64,000 bases of DNA from an uncultured Eubacteriales bacterium. Its GTDB lineage: Bacteria > Bacillota > Clostridia > Oscillospirales > Oscillospiraceae. The notes under the pieces are model-generated. The model saw only the letters and a program-made list of their open reading frames with translations, was not told where the DNA came from and searched no databases. The position numbers and the translations under genes are program-made. The first letter of the stretch is position 1, and every line of letters starts with the position of its first letter. Where the stretch lies: contig UQWI01000013.1 in the NCBI GenBank assembly GCA_900544765.1, forward strand, positions 1 to 64,000, written 5' to 3'. Positions 34,817 to 44,092 of the stretch are shown here, one piece after another.

Positions 34817-35626
34817 ATGAACGAACGCATAGCAAAGGCCTATGAGGCGCGGCCTAAGCGCTGGATATTCGAGCTGGCCGTCGCCTTCGTGGTCATTGCG
34901 CTGCTCGTCTGGAGCGGAACGGCCGTGGAGACGGCAGGTACGACGCAGAGCGGCGCAGTAATAGCATGGAATATACTCAAGGGCATCTTTCACCCGGACA
35001 CGGATTTGCTCTTCAATTTCACGACACAGGGCGTACCGTACCTGCTGCTGGAGACAATATGCATAGCTTTCCTCGGCACGGTCGTGGGCGCGATAATTTC
35101 CATCCCTCTGGCCTTCATCTCGGCCTCAAACCTCACCCCGAAGCCCGTGGCTTTCATCGGGCGCATAGCTATCATGGCCATACGCACTGTTCCGGCCTTC
35201 GTATATGGACTCATGTTTATCCGCGTGACCGGCCCAGGCGCTTTTGCAGGACTGCTCACCATGTCGCTGTGCTCTGTCGGTATGGTAAGTAAGATGTATA
35301 TCGAGGCCATTGAGGACTTGGATGTGCACGTGCTCGAGTCACTTGACGCCGCGGGCTGTACCACCTGGCAGAAGATACGTTACGGCATACTGCCGCAGCT
35401 CATGCCGAACTTCGCTTCAACGGCCATATACCGCTTTGATATAAACCTACGCGACGCCACGGTGCTGGGTCTCGTGGGCGCGGGCGGCATAGGCGCGCCG
35501 CTAATCTTCGCTATGAACGCCTACCGCTGGGAGGAGGCCGGTGCCATTCTGGCCGGACTCATAGTGCTGGTGTTGATAATTGAGTGGATTTCGACCAAGA
35601 TAAGGGTCAAACTGGCCAGAGGATAA
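34817..35626 (+). CDS. PhnE-like ABC permease, second copy (269 aa)
   Basis: Second permease of the same family: about six helices, loop LDVHVLESLDAAGCTTWQKI with the EAA-like pattern. GGGAGGCG precedes the ATG. Two different PhnE copies side by side form the usual heterodimer in this transporter class. Confidence 0.88.
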   Translation: MNERIAKAYEARPKRWIFELAVAFVVIALLVWSGTAVETAGTTQSGAVIAWNILKGIFHPDTDLLFNFTTQGVPYLLLETICIAFLGTVVGAIISIPLAFISASNLTPKPVAFIGRIAIMAIRTVPAFVYGLMFIRVTGPGAFAGLLTMSLCSVGMVSKMYIEAIEDLDVHVLESLDAAGCTTWQKIRYGILPQLMPNFASTAIYRFDINLRDATVLGLVGAGGIGAPLIFAMNAYRWEEAGAILAGLIVLVLIIEWISTKIRVKLARG

Positions 35627-35628
35627 AC

Positions 35629-37149
35629 ATGTCGAAGGAATTTACAATTTACTATACCTCGGACACACACGGGCACATTTTTCCCGTCAACTACGCGGCA
35701 AATTGCGCTGAAGATGGCGGCCTGCTGAACCTTGCACACAAAGTAAAAAAGGACGGGAACACTCTCGTCCTGGACGGAGGCGACTCGCTGCAAGGCACGC
35801 CGCTGACGCAGTACTACCTGGAAAACCGCAGCGTGTGGCCCGTGCACCCGGTCGCGGCGGCTTTCAACGCCATGGGCCTGGACTGCTTTACCCTGGGCAA
35901 CCACGACTTTAATTTCGGCTATGAGGCGCTCAGAGACTTTATTGACGCCATGAACGCCGAGTGCCTTTGCGCAAACCTCACCGACCTGGGCGGTGAGCTC
36001 AGTGTGCGTCCCTGGACGGTCAGAACGCTGGAAAACGGGCTGCGCGTCGGCATAACCGGAGTAGTTACGGACTTCGTGAATGTGTGGGAGCAGCCCTGCA
36101 ACATGGAGAACCTGAGGATATCCGACGCCTTTACCGCTGCGGCCAGGGCTTACGAGTACCTGAAAGGGCGTTGTGACGTCACGGTCTGTATCTATCACGG
36201 AGGCTTCGAGGAGGACCTGAGCACCGGCCGGCTCCTCTCCGACAGTGGTGAGAACGTCGGCTGCAAAATTGCCCGCGAGCTGGGCTATGACATACTGCTC
36301 ACCGGGCATCAGCATATACAGGTCGAGGGCGTGGAGCTGCACGGCACCTACGCCGTACAGCCGCCTGCAAACGCGCCCGCCTGTGTAAAGCTGGAGGCCA
36401 GCGCCGGTGCCGGGCGCGTTCAGTGCTCGTCTGCCATGCTGCAGTCGGGCAATGAGCACAGCGCCGAGCCATATAACACGCTTTGCCCACTGGAAGAGGC
36501 GGTGCAGAGCTGGCTCGACAGCCCTGTGGGGCTGCTGACTGAGAGCGTACCTCCGGAGGGAAAGCTGGACGTTGCTCTATACGGCAGCCGCGTGGCCGAC
36601 CTGTTCAACCTGGTACAGCTCGAAACCACCGGCGCGGACATCTCCTGCACCAGCCTTGGCAACGACCCCATAGGGCTTGCGTCTCCGGTGACTATGCGCG
36701 GCATAACCGCGGCCTATCTCTTCGCCAACACGTTGGTGGTGATGGAGGCCAATGAGGAGACCATTCGGTCCGCTCTTGAGCGCTGTGCCTCGTATTTCAC
36801 TCTGGAAAACGGTACTCCGCGAGTTTCCAACGAGTTCCTGCTGCCAAAGGTGGAACACTATAACTATGATTTCTACGCAGGGATCTCGTATAGCTTCGAT
36901 CTGAGGAGGCCCGTGGGCAGCCGCGTGATCTCGCTCACGCTGCCAGACGGATCACCCCTCGGAACCAAAAAGTACAGCCTAGTGACGAGCAATTACCGCG
37001 CGACTGGTACCGGTGGCTATGGCGCCCTGCGCTGCTGCCGGGTGCTCTGGCGCGGCGGCAGGGAGATGCCTGACCTAACCGCGGAATATGTGCACAAACA
37101 CAGCCCGCTGAATGTATCCAGACGCGGTGAGATGCATGTGCTGTGGTGA
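35629..37149 (+). CDS. UshA/5'-nucleotidase-family metallophosphatase, cytoplasmic form (506 aa)
   Basis: Contains the metal motifs YTSDTHGHIFPV (residue 8), LDGGDSLQG (about 46) and GNHDFNFG (about 98), then a second 5'-nucleotidase C-terminal domain. There is no signal peptide, unlike most secreted 5'-nucleotidases, so it would act on imported phosphoesters. The start at 35629 sits 3 bases after the permease stop and is likely coupled. It supports a role for the operon in taking up an organophosphate and dephosphorylating it. Confidence 0.82.
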   Translation: MSKEFTIYYTSDTHGHIFPVNYAANCAEDGGLLNLAHKVKKDGNTLVLDGGDSLQGTPLTQYYLENRSVWPVHPVAAAFNAMGLDCFTLGNHDFNFGYEALRDFIDAMNAECLCANLTDLGGELSVRPWTVRTLENGLRVGITGVVTDFVNVWEQPCNMENLRISDAFTAAARAYEYLKGRCDVTVCIYHGGFEEDLSTGRLLSDSGENVGCKIARELGYDILLTGHQHIQVEGVELHGTYAVQPPANAPACVKLEASAGAGRVQCSSAMLQSGNEHSAEPYNTLCPLEEAVQSWLDSPVGLLTESVPPEGKLDVALYGSRVADLFNLVQLETTGADISCTSLGNDPIGLASPVTMRGITAAYLFANTLVVMEANEETIRSALERCASYFTLENGTPRVSNEFLLPKVEHYNYDFYAGISYSFDLRRPVGSRVISLTLPDGSPLGTKKYSLVTSNYRATGTGGYGALRCCRVLWRGGREMPDLTAEYVHKHSPLNVSRRGEMHVLW

Positions 37150-37221
37150 ATGCGCTTGACGTTCGGCAGAAAATGTGATTTGATTAAAATATGATTAGTT
37201 TTACTCGAGAGAAGGTGACCC

Positions 37222-37998
37222 ATGGAGCGGTTTGATCTGGCGTCAGAAGCGGTCAGGAGAGCCGGAGCCGCTCTGAGGTCTGGCAGCCTGAAAAATGGCG
37301 ATGTGCACTTCAAGACCGGGTACAAGGACCTGGTCACATATTGGGACAAGCAAATAGAGCAGATGCTGCGCAGAGAGCTGCTTACCGCCTTTCCGGATGA
37401 CACAATTGTGGGCGAGGAGTACCCGCCGTCCAATGAGGGACATGCCGGGATGGTGTGGTATATAGACCCCATCGACGGCACGACGAACTTCGTAAACCAG
37501 CACCGCAACTACGCAATATCAGTGGGATGCTGGTCCGGAAGCGAGCCCCTGTTCGGACTGGTACTGGATGTTGAGCGTGACACGCTCTGTTGGGCAAAGC
37601 CGGGGGCGGGAGCATGGCGAGACAACACGCCGTTGCATGTGTCCGGCTGCACCGATTTGCACGAAATGCTCATGACGACACCGGGAGTACAGTACACTTT
37701 TCTGGAGCCGCATGAGTGGCAGGAGAAAATGGTGAAACTGGCCAGAAAAGTGCGCGGCGTGCGCTGCCTCGGTTCGGTTGCACTGGAGCTGTGTGAGCTG
37801 GCAGCAGGAGAGGCTGATCTGTTTGTCACAATGCGTTCGTCGCCCTGGGACCACAACGCTGCGAGAATTATATTGACGGAGGCGGGAGGAGCGATAAGCT
37901 CTGTGTCAGGTGAATGCCTGCCCATAAACGAAAAGAGCACTGTCCTGGCCGCAAATTCAGTGACAGCATTGAATAAAGTGCTTGATTTCATCAAGTAA
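37222..37998 (+). CDS. Inositol-monophosphatase-family phosphatase (258 aa)
   Basis: Li-sensitive phosphatase fold: VGEEYPPSN (residue about 62; metal Glu), then WYIDPIDGTTNF (about 79) and RSSPWDHNAARIILTEAGG (about 211). These are the metal and substrate motifs of the family. A weak promoter-like region separates it from the 5'-nucleotidase by 72 bases. A second phosphatase next to a PhnCDE-type importer points to a sugar- or inositol-phosphate ligand rather than a phosphonate. A terminator follows. Confidence 0.85.
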   Translation: MERFDLASEAVRRAGAALRSGSLKNGDVHFKTGYKDLVTYWDKQIEQMLRRELLTAFPDDTIVGEEYPPSNEGHAGMVWYIDPIDGTTNFVNQHRNYAISVGCWSGSEPLFGLVLDVERDTLCWAKPGAGAWRDNTPLHVSGCTDLHEMLMTTPGVQYTFLEPHEWQEKMVKLARKVRGVRCLGSVALELCELAAGEADLFVTMRSSPWDHNAARIILTEAGGAISSVSGECLPINEKSTVLAANSVTALNKVLDFIK

Positions 37999-38017
37999 AG
38001 CATCCAATAACAGACAA

Positions 38018-38066
38018 AAGCAGCGCTTTCATTCAACGTAAGGATGAAAGCGCTGCTTTCGTTTTT
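38018..38066 (+). terminator. Terminator after the IMPase gene
   Basis: AGCAGCGCTTTCAT and its complement around 11 bases, then a TTTCGTTTTT tract. The gap 38067-38177 shows no gene. Confidence 0.8.
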
Positions 38067-38177
38067 CAGACTGAGGCAGATGCTCTTTTGCATAAAGTCA
38101 AAACTGTACGCTGCCGGAACAGCGAATGTGATTTATGTGTTCAGCAGTAATACTATATTCTGTTGAGCCGCATCGTT

Positions 38178-39605
38178 TCAGTCACTTATCATGGTACGGA
38201 CATCTGCGAGAAACTTTTTCTTGCCTTCTTCACTTGAATAAACGCCGTGGCCGCCTGAGTATTCGCGCATTATCAGATTTTGCTTTGGCAGACCTGCGTG
38301 GCTGAAGATGTATCTGGTATTTCCAAGCAAGGTACACAAGTCATACCTGCCGGACGCAACCAAAACTTTCATATCGGGCATACGGTTCATTGCATTTTTG
38401 AGGCAATCCATGTTGCTCAGGTTATACGAAGAACTATAGCTCCAGCCATCGTTTACATTTATGTTTCCAGTATAGTACAGGCGCTGCCCGTTAAGAGACA
38501 ACTTTTCGGCGAGCTTGCCATTCATTAACAGAAGCGGTATATTGTTGTTTCCTACCACGTTATATGCTTTGGCAAGCGGCTGAGCAACTCTTCCGTCATA
38601 TATGTCTACCCGCTTCCCTTCAGACGCAATGACCTGTGTCATAAAATCTTCTACGTCGTTGAGTCTGAGCCTGGTCTTTACGAAATAGGAAGGGTCCATG
38701 CCGGTGAACTCACCAAGCTTGATTGCCAGCCGTGATATTTCCTCTTCCGTGCATTCTTCACCTTCGAATAGTGCTGGCGTCAGGTCTTTGGCAGCAAATC
38801 TCCAGGCGCTTTCTACAAAATCTGCTTCACTTACATAAGAGCCAAATTTATCGTGGTTGTGATACCAGTTTACAGCTGCCATTGTAGGCAATGCGCTTGT
38901 GAGCAAATCAAGCTTTGGGTCGCAACAATTTCCGTTCCCGTCAATAGAGAGCGCAACTCCTATGAGGACAACGCCTGAAATTTTCAGACCCAGCATCATA
39001 CGGTTTCCATACATGGGATTTCTGCCGAACTCTTCAAGCAGCCTGCTTACACGGACTGTGCCATAGCTTTCTCCAACTAGGTAAACAGGGCTGTCCCAAC
39101 GCCGGTGTGCTCGAATCCAGTCGAGAACCGCATAGGCGTTGCTCCTGGCGTCACCGTCAAGCGAATAGTATTTGTCCTTGCTTTTGTTGTTTAGGAGCCG
39201 TGAAAAACCTACGCCCACAGGGTCTACAAAAACCAGATCACATATGTCCAGCAAGCAGTGCCGGTCCTCCACAAGCTCGTTGACCTGGGTCATGCCATCT
39301 GCATCTTTCTTCATCTGATATGGACCAAAACATTCCAGGTTAAGGACAGAAGTTGCACTTCCAGGCCCGCCATTCCACAGAAACATCACTGGCCTTCTTT
39401 CGTCAGTGTCTTTCGTGTAGGCAATAGTGTTAATAACAGCCTCTGCACAGCCGTTTTCGTCGTAGAAAACATGGTCCTCAACAAAACTCTTCACAATAAA
39501 TGACCCGGAAGCATGTTCAAAGCTGTGCTTTGCAACAGAGCTCATTTTTGTGAATACCTCATTGTTATATATTGCGGGTATTGCCATTTGCCACATCAAC
39601 CTCAT
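38178..39605 (-). CDS. S10-family serine carboxypeptidase-like protein, copy 1 (475 aa)
   Basis: Serine carboxypeptidase fold: oxyanion segment LWNGGPGSATS (about residue 80), nucleophile GESYGTVR (about 160), and C-terminal ASGRYDLCT (catalytic Asp region) and SGGHG (catalytic His). No signal peptide, so probably cytoplasmic, which differs from eukaryotic S10 enzymes. It lies 11 bases after an M14 peptidase on the same strand. It removes C-terminal residues or hydrolyses an amide or ester of an imported conjugate; the substrate is unknown. Residue-level start is uncertain (ATG 39605 or 39596). Confidence 0.8.
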   Translation of the reverse strand: MRLMWQMAIPAIYNNEVFTKMSSVAKHSFEHASGSFIVKSFVEDHVFYDENGCAEAVINTIAYTKDTDERRPVMFLWNGGPGSATSVLNLECFGPYQMKKDADGMTQVNELVEDRHCLLDICDLVFVDPVGVGFSRLLNNKSKDKYYSLDGDARSNAYAVLDWIRAHRRWDSPVYLVGESYGTVRVSRLLEEFGRNPMYGNRMMLGLKISGVVLIGVALSIDGNGNCCDPKLDLLTSALPTMAAVNWYHNHDKFGSYVSEADFVESAWRFAAKDLTPALFEGEECTEEEISRLAIKLGEFTGMDPSYFVKTRLRLNDVEDFMTQVIASEGKRVDIYDGRVAQPLAKAYNVVGNNNIPLLLMNGKLAEKLSLNGQRLYYTGNINVNDGWSYSSSYNLSNMDCLKNAMNRMPDMKVLVASGRYDLCTLLGNTRYIFSHAGLPKQNLIMREYSGGHGVYSSEEGKKKFLADVRTMISD

Positions 39606-39616
39606 TTCACAACTGC

Positions 39617-41257
39617 TTATGTATCAAAGATAAGCGACTGTATTCCCGCTGTTTCACTTTCTATCAGAATTTCATAGCTGCTATAGCCGGTTTTCGGCAA
39701 GCTCCAGCTTGCTTTCAATACCTGCTTACCGTTGATAACTGGAAGAGCGTCTCTTATAAGCACGTCTTGGCAACCCTGAGAAATACCCGATACCTGAACC
39801 ATGCCGGTCCCGCATGCTCCACTCTGGTGTGCATGGAATGATTTCGTGGAAGGGAAGAGGCCGACATTTTCAATTTCTGACGTTGCAGTGCTGCCGTCTA
39901 CGGAAAATGATTTCAGCTTTATGTTTGCTGCAGCCGCAATGTTTCCCAGATAAAAGTGATATTGCATGCGTGACTCATTTTCAACATAGTCTTCAGGCAA
40001 ATTCCATATTGTGTTTGTATCGCTGGAATTCTTCCATCCACCTATTTCGATCTGACCGAATTGGGGATGCACATAATTGTGCCATTTCATGAACAGCCTG
40101 TCCGCATTGTGCTCCTCATCCCACTTTACGAGCCGTTGATGATGATGCACAACTTCCTCTTCACTAGACAGTTCGTTCATCCACATCATACTCTTGTGCT
40201 CTTCGGCCTGTTCTTCCTTGTTTGTATAAAGCTGCTTAAGCGAACCAAGTTCAGAGCACCATGCGGGTATTCCGAGCTCATAATAGAGCCAGGTCGTATA
40301 TGAACCAGGAGCCGGACGAACTGCCTCGACAGGAAAAATATCTCGCACTTGATACCCACTTTCCCTAGCCAGTTCTTCTCCAAGATTGTACATGAGGTCA
40401 GAGTCTTCTTTATTTGACTCCAGATGCTTGCAGAACTCCATGGGAGCTATATGTGTTCCCATATTTGAATGCGTATCTACTGCCATTACGATTTCAGGGT
40501 GTGCGAGGACAAAATAAGCCAGAGCCCTGGTTTCACAGTCCATAAGCGGATAATCGCCTCCGGACGGACGCAAGGTGACGCCTATAGCGTCCTTCTTCCA
40601 ATCGAAAGGAAAGGAGCGGTTGGGGTCTATATCGCATTCGCATCTGGATTCAACAAAGGCAGGTTCCGAGCTGCCTTGATAAAAGCCTTCTGGAATTAAA
40701 TCATATCTCAGTGCTCCGTCAGGCACGGGCATCCCCGGCCATATTCTGAAAAGAACATTGTTGTCAAGCTTGCTGGCGTAAAAACTGCCCTCGGGATTGA
40801 GCCTCCGCATATATCGAACAGCGCCATCGCCATCAACATCTGCCCGTCTCACACCGTCCTCTTTTTCATGAAAGGGCCTAAGCGAGCCGCGATAGAACTC
40901 ATCAGTTGTGAGGTTCATCTCAGCCGCGTCTACATTTATTCTGGGAATACAATATATGACTTTGTCAGTCAGAAGAGTTTTGATTTGTTCGTCGGTCGCA
41001 CTATGCTCCAGCAATTCATTGATAGTATAGAGAACCGCGCATGATGACATCAGTTCTGCACTGTGAATATTTCCGGTAAGCAGCACGGCAGGTTTCTTTC
41101 CTTGCCCAATTGTAAGAGAGACTAGCGGGATGTCCCGGCCTTCATAGGATTTCCCTATACTTCCCAGTGTGCACACTTCAGGGTATTTACTTGCCCAAAA
41201 TGTAAGCAATTCCAAGATTTCGTCATACAAATAATAGTGTGATGGGTTAAAGTTCAC
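39617..41257 (-). CDS. M14-family zinc carboxypeptidase (546 aa)
   Basis: Zinc motif NIHSAEL (HxxE), partner histidine AVDTHSNMG, and catalytic Glu in WCSELGSL (about residue 330). N-terminal MNFNPSHYYLYDEILELLTF lacks a signal peptide. The GTG start has GAAAGGAG ahead. The C-terminal 140 residues form a separate beta-rich domain. Upstream the gene is divergent from a GntR regulator. It likely trims C-terminal or amide-linked residues together with the S10 protein. Confidence 0.82.
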   Translation of the reverse strand: MNFNPSHYYLYDEILELLTFWASKYPEVCTLGSIGKSYEGRDIPLVSLTIGQGKKPAVLLTGNIHSAELMSSCAVLYTINELLEHSATDEQIKTLLTDKVIYCIPRINVDAAEMNLTTDEFYRGSLRPFHEKEDGVRRADVDGDGAVRYMRRLNPEGSFYASKLDNNVLFRIWPGMPVPDGALRYDLIPEGFYQGSSEPAFVESRCECDIDPNRSFPFDWKKDAIGVTLRPSGGDYPLMDCETRALAYFVLAHPEIVMAVDTHSNMGTHIAPMEFCKHLESNKEDSDLMYNLGEELARESGYQVRDIFPVEAVRPAPGSYTTWLYYELGIPAWCSELGSLKQLYTNKEEQAEEHKSMMWMNELSSEEEVVHHHQRLVKWDEEHNADRLFMKWHNYVHPQFGQIEIGGWKNSSDTNTIWNLPEDYVENESRMQYHFYLGNIAAAANIKLKSFSVDGSTATSEIENVGLFPSTKSFHAHQSGACGTGMVQVSGISQGCQDVLIRDALPVINGKQVLKASWSLPKTGYSSYEILIESETAGIQSLIFDT

Positions 41258-41375
41258 CGTTTTCCTCTCCTTTCAATATATCGGAATCAACTTGCCAGGT
41301 CAAGCAAACCTGTGTGCCCCATAACCATTCGATAAAGCGCGGTGTATGTGATTCAATCACATCGTCAACTTCTTT

Positions 41376-41406
41376 AAACTGATAATATCTCTGATGCTAT
41401 CAGTTT
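41376..41406. promoter_or_regulatory. GntR operator candidate: 9-bp inverted repeat
   Basis: AAACTGATA and exact complementary TATCAGTTT, 13 bases apart, between the M14 gene and gntR. A related TGATGATATCA lies at 41447-41457. Shared ACTGATA-type elements recur at 42237-42279. Confidence 0.55.
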
Positions 41407-41458
41407 GTCAAGCGTTTTATGGCACCGCTAATCTAATTACATGCACTGATGATATCAC

Positions 41459-41487
41459 TTGCTATATTCAGCACACAATGCTATAAT
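41459..41487 (+). promoter_or_regulatory. SigA promoter of gntR
   Basis: TTGCTA and TATAAT with 17-base spacing, about 33 bases before the ATG. Confidence 0.65.
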
Positions 41488-41519
41488 CGAAGTATGGGAG
41501 CAAGTGAGGAGGTGATCTG

Positions 41520-42092
41520 ATGAAGGAAAAACTATCAGATATTATTTACAACGCCATTCTGAAGGACATTGTCACTGGGGTATATACGTCGCGCGATTTT
41601 ATCAGTGAGGCTCAGATTGCAGCAAAATACGGAGTCAGCAAAGCCCCTGTAAAGGAGGCAATGCACATTCTGGCAAGCGAGGGCTTCTTGGTCAGCTATC
41701 CCAAGCGAGGGTATATGATAAATGTTTACACTGTAGAGGAAATAAATAAAATTCAGGAAGTTCGCCGTGTGCTGGAAGAGCTGGCTGTTAGAAAAGCAAT
41801 TGCTCTGGCATCTGACGAAGAATTGAGTGCGCTTCGCTTTTATCGTAAGGAAAATGAACTGCAATACCGTCCAGGTGAAACTATCAACACCAAATTTCAC
41901 ATGGGAATAGCAAAACTGGCGGGGAACAGCTTCCTCGAGGAGACGCTTTACCCCCTGCTTCTTAAGGCATCTGTCTACAACATCACCGGCAAGCCGGATG
42001 TTGAGAATTTTGACCACATAGTGGATGCCATGCTGGCTCGGGACGCGGACCAAGCTGTCAAATGCCTTATAGACGATATCTGCTTCATGTGA
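41520..42092 (+). CDS. GntR/FadR-family transcriptional regulator (190 aa)
   Basis: Winged helix with FISEAQIAAKYGVSKAPVKEAM (parts quoted: IAAKYGVSKAPVKEAM) and LASEGFLVSYPKRGYMI; then an FCD-type helical ligand domain with FHMGIAKLAGNSFL (His of the metal-binding pocket). GGAGGTGAT precedes the ATG. It lies between oppositely oriented M14 and aminotransferase genes, and its likely motif occurs upstream of both, so it probably controls the whole peptidase set. Slightly short for FCD regulators (usually about 220-240). Confidence 0.85.
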   Translation: MKEKLSDIIYNAILKDIVTGVYTSRDFISEAQIAAKYGVSKAPVKEAMHILASEGFLVSYPKRGYMINVYTVEEINKIQEVRRVLEELAVRKAIALASDEELSALRFYRKENELQYRPGETINTKFHMGIAKLAGNSFLEETLYPLLLKASVYNITGKPDVENFDHIVDAMLARDADQAVKCLIDDICFM

Positions 42093-42156
42093 GACAGAAT
42101 TTCTCGGTAATACGAGGTGTTTTGCATAATTTTTAAAACAAAATACATACGCTACC

Positions 42157-42202
42157 AAAAAAACTGCTCGACGCTGGTTTCCGGCATAACGGGCAGTTTT
42201 TG
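42157..42202 (+). terminator. Terminator after gntR
   Basis: AAAAAACTGC pairs with GCAGTTTTT across a CG-rich inner stem. Other sequence of the gap 42093-42369 is the promoter region below. Confidence 0.65.
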
Positions 42203-42222
42203 TCTTTTCTCAACAAAAGAGC

Positions 42223-42279
42223 TTGACAATCTGGTGTTATCACTGGTATTATTACAACATCTAAAGATATTACTGATAT
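42223..42279 (+). promoter_or_regulatory. Promoter with two GntR-like sites before the aminotransferase
   Basis: TTGACA (42223) and TATTAT (42247) are 18 bases apart. TTATCACTGGTATT (42237-42250) overlaps the -10, and ATATTACTGATAT (42267-42279) follows: both resemble the sites near gntR. Confidence 0.6.
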
Positions 42280-42369
42280 GCTTACATATGGCCGATTCGC
42301 CCGCTAACGAGGCGGCAGGCCAAAGCCATACTTGCAGATGGAATGCATTAATAAAAATTAAGGAAGAAT

Positions 42370-43560
42370 ATGAAGAATATCAATAACATCAGCGAAGAAT
42401 TCAGGACCCATTTCCCGGTGACAAAGGAGTGGGCGTATTTTGAAACGGCCAGCACAGGCCTGATTCCTGATTTTGTTTATAACGGTGTACGGAGATACAT
42501 AGATAGCCGCTACTTTCGCGGGGGTGATTCTGTCTGGCAGTACGCGGACGGAGACGTCAACACGTTGGAGATGATGCAGCGATCCAAGAAGGCTCTGGCC
42601 GCCATGATACACGGCAGGGCAGAGGACATAACCTTCGGACAGAGCTCGACGCAACTGTTCACGCTGATTACCGATGGGATTGATTACTCTCCTGCAGACA
42701 ACGTGGTGACCGTGCGTAACGGCTGGATTGGCGGGAGATACGCATGGCAGAAGCGACAGGCTGACGGCCTGGAGGTGAGATTTGTAGAGTCCCAAAACGG
42801 AGCTGTGACTGCTCAAATGCTTATTGATGCATGCGACAGCCATACACGTGTTGTCTCTGTTAACTTGGTTGAAAGCGCCACCGGATATCGAATTGATATT
42901 GACACATTGGGTGAGTGGTGCTGTGAACACAATGTGCTGCTGGCTGTGGACGCGGTGCAGGCTCTGGGTGTGCTGAACGTTGACGTGGCGCGTTCACACA
43001 TTGATTTCCTTGTGGGCAACGACTACAAATGGATGATGAACTTTTGCGGAACGGGATACGCCTATGTCAGCCATAAAGTACGCGATATGGTGAAACATTG
43101 GGGGGCTGGCTGGATGTCCGATACCGACAGGTTTGACACCAGAAAAGAGCATATTTCCCTGCGTGATGATGCAGGCCGCTTTGAGATTGGTCACCAGAAC
43201 ACAGGCGGTATTTATGGATTGGGGCTGGTGGCGTCTAGACTGGTTGCTCTTGGTCAGGACAATATTGAGGCATATGTGCTGGAGCTGGCAGAATACTTCC
43301 GTCAGCGGGCGCGAGCAACCGGCGGTATAAGAATGAGTTATGACTTTCCCAGCAGTAATTGCAGCCAGATTGTGTCTGTAAGCCTGGCGCCGCACTTGCG
43401 TGTTACAGATGAGGATTTTAAAGCGGCCAAGGTGTTTACACGCATCAATGCAGCTGACGGCGATGGATGGAGGGAGATAAGAGTCGGATTTCATTACTAT
43501 AACAACCGCGAAGACATTGACAGATTTTTTGAGGTAATCAATCAAAACAGAGACAAATAA
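42370..43560 (+). CDS. Class V PLP-dependent aminotransferase-like enzyme (396 aa)
   Basis: Cysteine desulfurase/kynureninase-like fold. PLP Lys lies in LVGNDYKWMMNFCGTGYAY (about residue 222; lysine at DYKW), and VDAVQALGVL (about 198) carries the cofactor Asp. It may act as lyase, desulfurase or aminotransferase; there is no close call. It heads the plus-strand set with RidA, amidohydrolase and symporter. RidA next door, which hydrolyses reactive enamine/imine intermediates from PLP lyases, favours a lyase reaction. Confidence 0.78.
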   Translation: MKNINNISEEFRTHFPVTKEWAYFETASTGLIPDFVYNGVRRYIDSRYFRGGDSVWQYADGDVNTLEMMQRSKKALAAMIHGRAEDITFGQSSTQLFTLITDGIDYSPADNVVTVRNGWIGGRYAWQKRQADGLEVRFVESQNGAVTAQMLIDACDSHTRVVSVNLVESATGYRIDIDTLGEWCCEHNVLLAVDAVQALGVLNVDVARSHIDFLVGNDYKWMMNFCGTGYAYVSHKVRDMVKHWGAGWMSDTDRFDTRKEHISLRDDAGRFEIGHQNTGGIYGLGLVASRLVALGQDNIEAYVLELAEYFRQRARATGGIRMSYDFPSSNCSQIVSVSLAPHLRVTDEDFKAAKVFTRINAADGDGWREIRVGFHYYNNREDIDRFFEVINQNRDK

Positions 43561-43574
43561 TTACAGAGAGGATA

Positions 43575-44051
43575 GTGAATGTTATGCATGAAGTTGAAAA
43601 GGACCTTGAGAAATTAGGCATTACTTTGGATGCAGGTCCGGAGCCGATGGCCAATTATGTCAGTGTACAAAAAGCCGGCAGCCTGTGGTTCTTCTCTGGC
43701 GCGGGTCCTTTTAAAGACGGAAAGCCGGCAGTGGAAGGCAGGCTGGGAGAGAACCTGAACACAGAAGAGGGATATCAAGCCGCACGTCTCGCAGGTATCA
43801 ACCTCCTGGCTGTCCTGAAGAGGGAGCTCTGCGGCAACTGGGACAGGCTGGAGCAGATTGTCAAATTGCAGGGGTTTGTCAGCAGCACACCGGATTTTTA
43901 TGAGCAGCCTAAAGTTATCAACGGCACATCAGATTTGTTCGTCGAAGTGCTGGGAGAAAAAGGACGCCATGCGAGAACGGCAGTAGGCACAAATGTGCTG
44001 CCTTTTAAAATACCCCTTGAGGTTGAAATGATTGTCATGGTAAAGGAGTAA
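43575..44051 (+). CDS. RidA-family (YjgF/YER057c) enamine/imine deaminase (158 aa)
   Basis: Contains the characteristic C-terminal core HARTAVGTNVLPFKIPLEVE with the conserved Arg and the P-x-x-hydrophobic end. RidA proteins hydrolyse 2-aminoacrylate and related enamines to keto acids and protect PLP enzymes. Immediately after the aminotransferase (14 bases). The start is GTG 43575 or ATG 43584; ribosome-site spacing does not settle it. Confidence 0.85.
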   Translation: MNVMHEVEKDLEKLGITLDAGPEPMANYVSVQKAGSLWFFSGAGPFKDGKPAVEGRLGENLNTEEGYQAARLAGINLLAVLKRELCGNWDRLEQIVKLQGFVSSTPDFYEQPKVINGTSDLFVEVLGEKGRHARTAVGTNVLPFKIPLEVEMIVMVKE

Positions 44052-44092
44052 TACTTCACATCAGCGCTCAAATTTAGCCAGGGGGTGATAAC

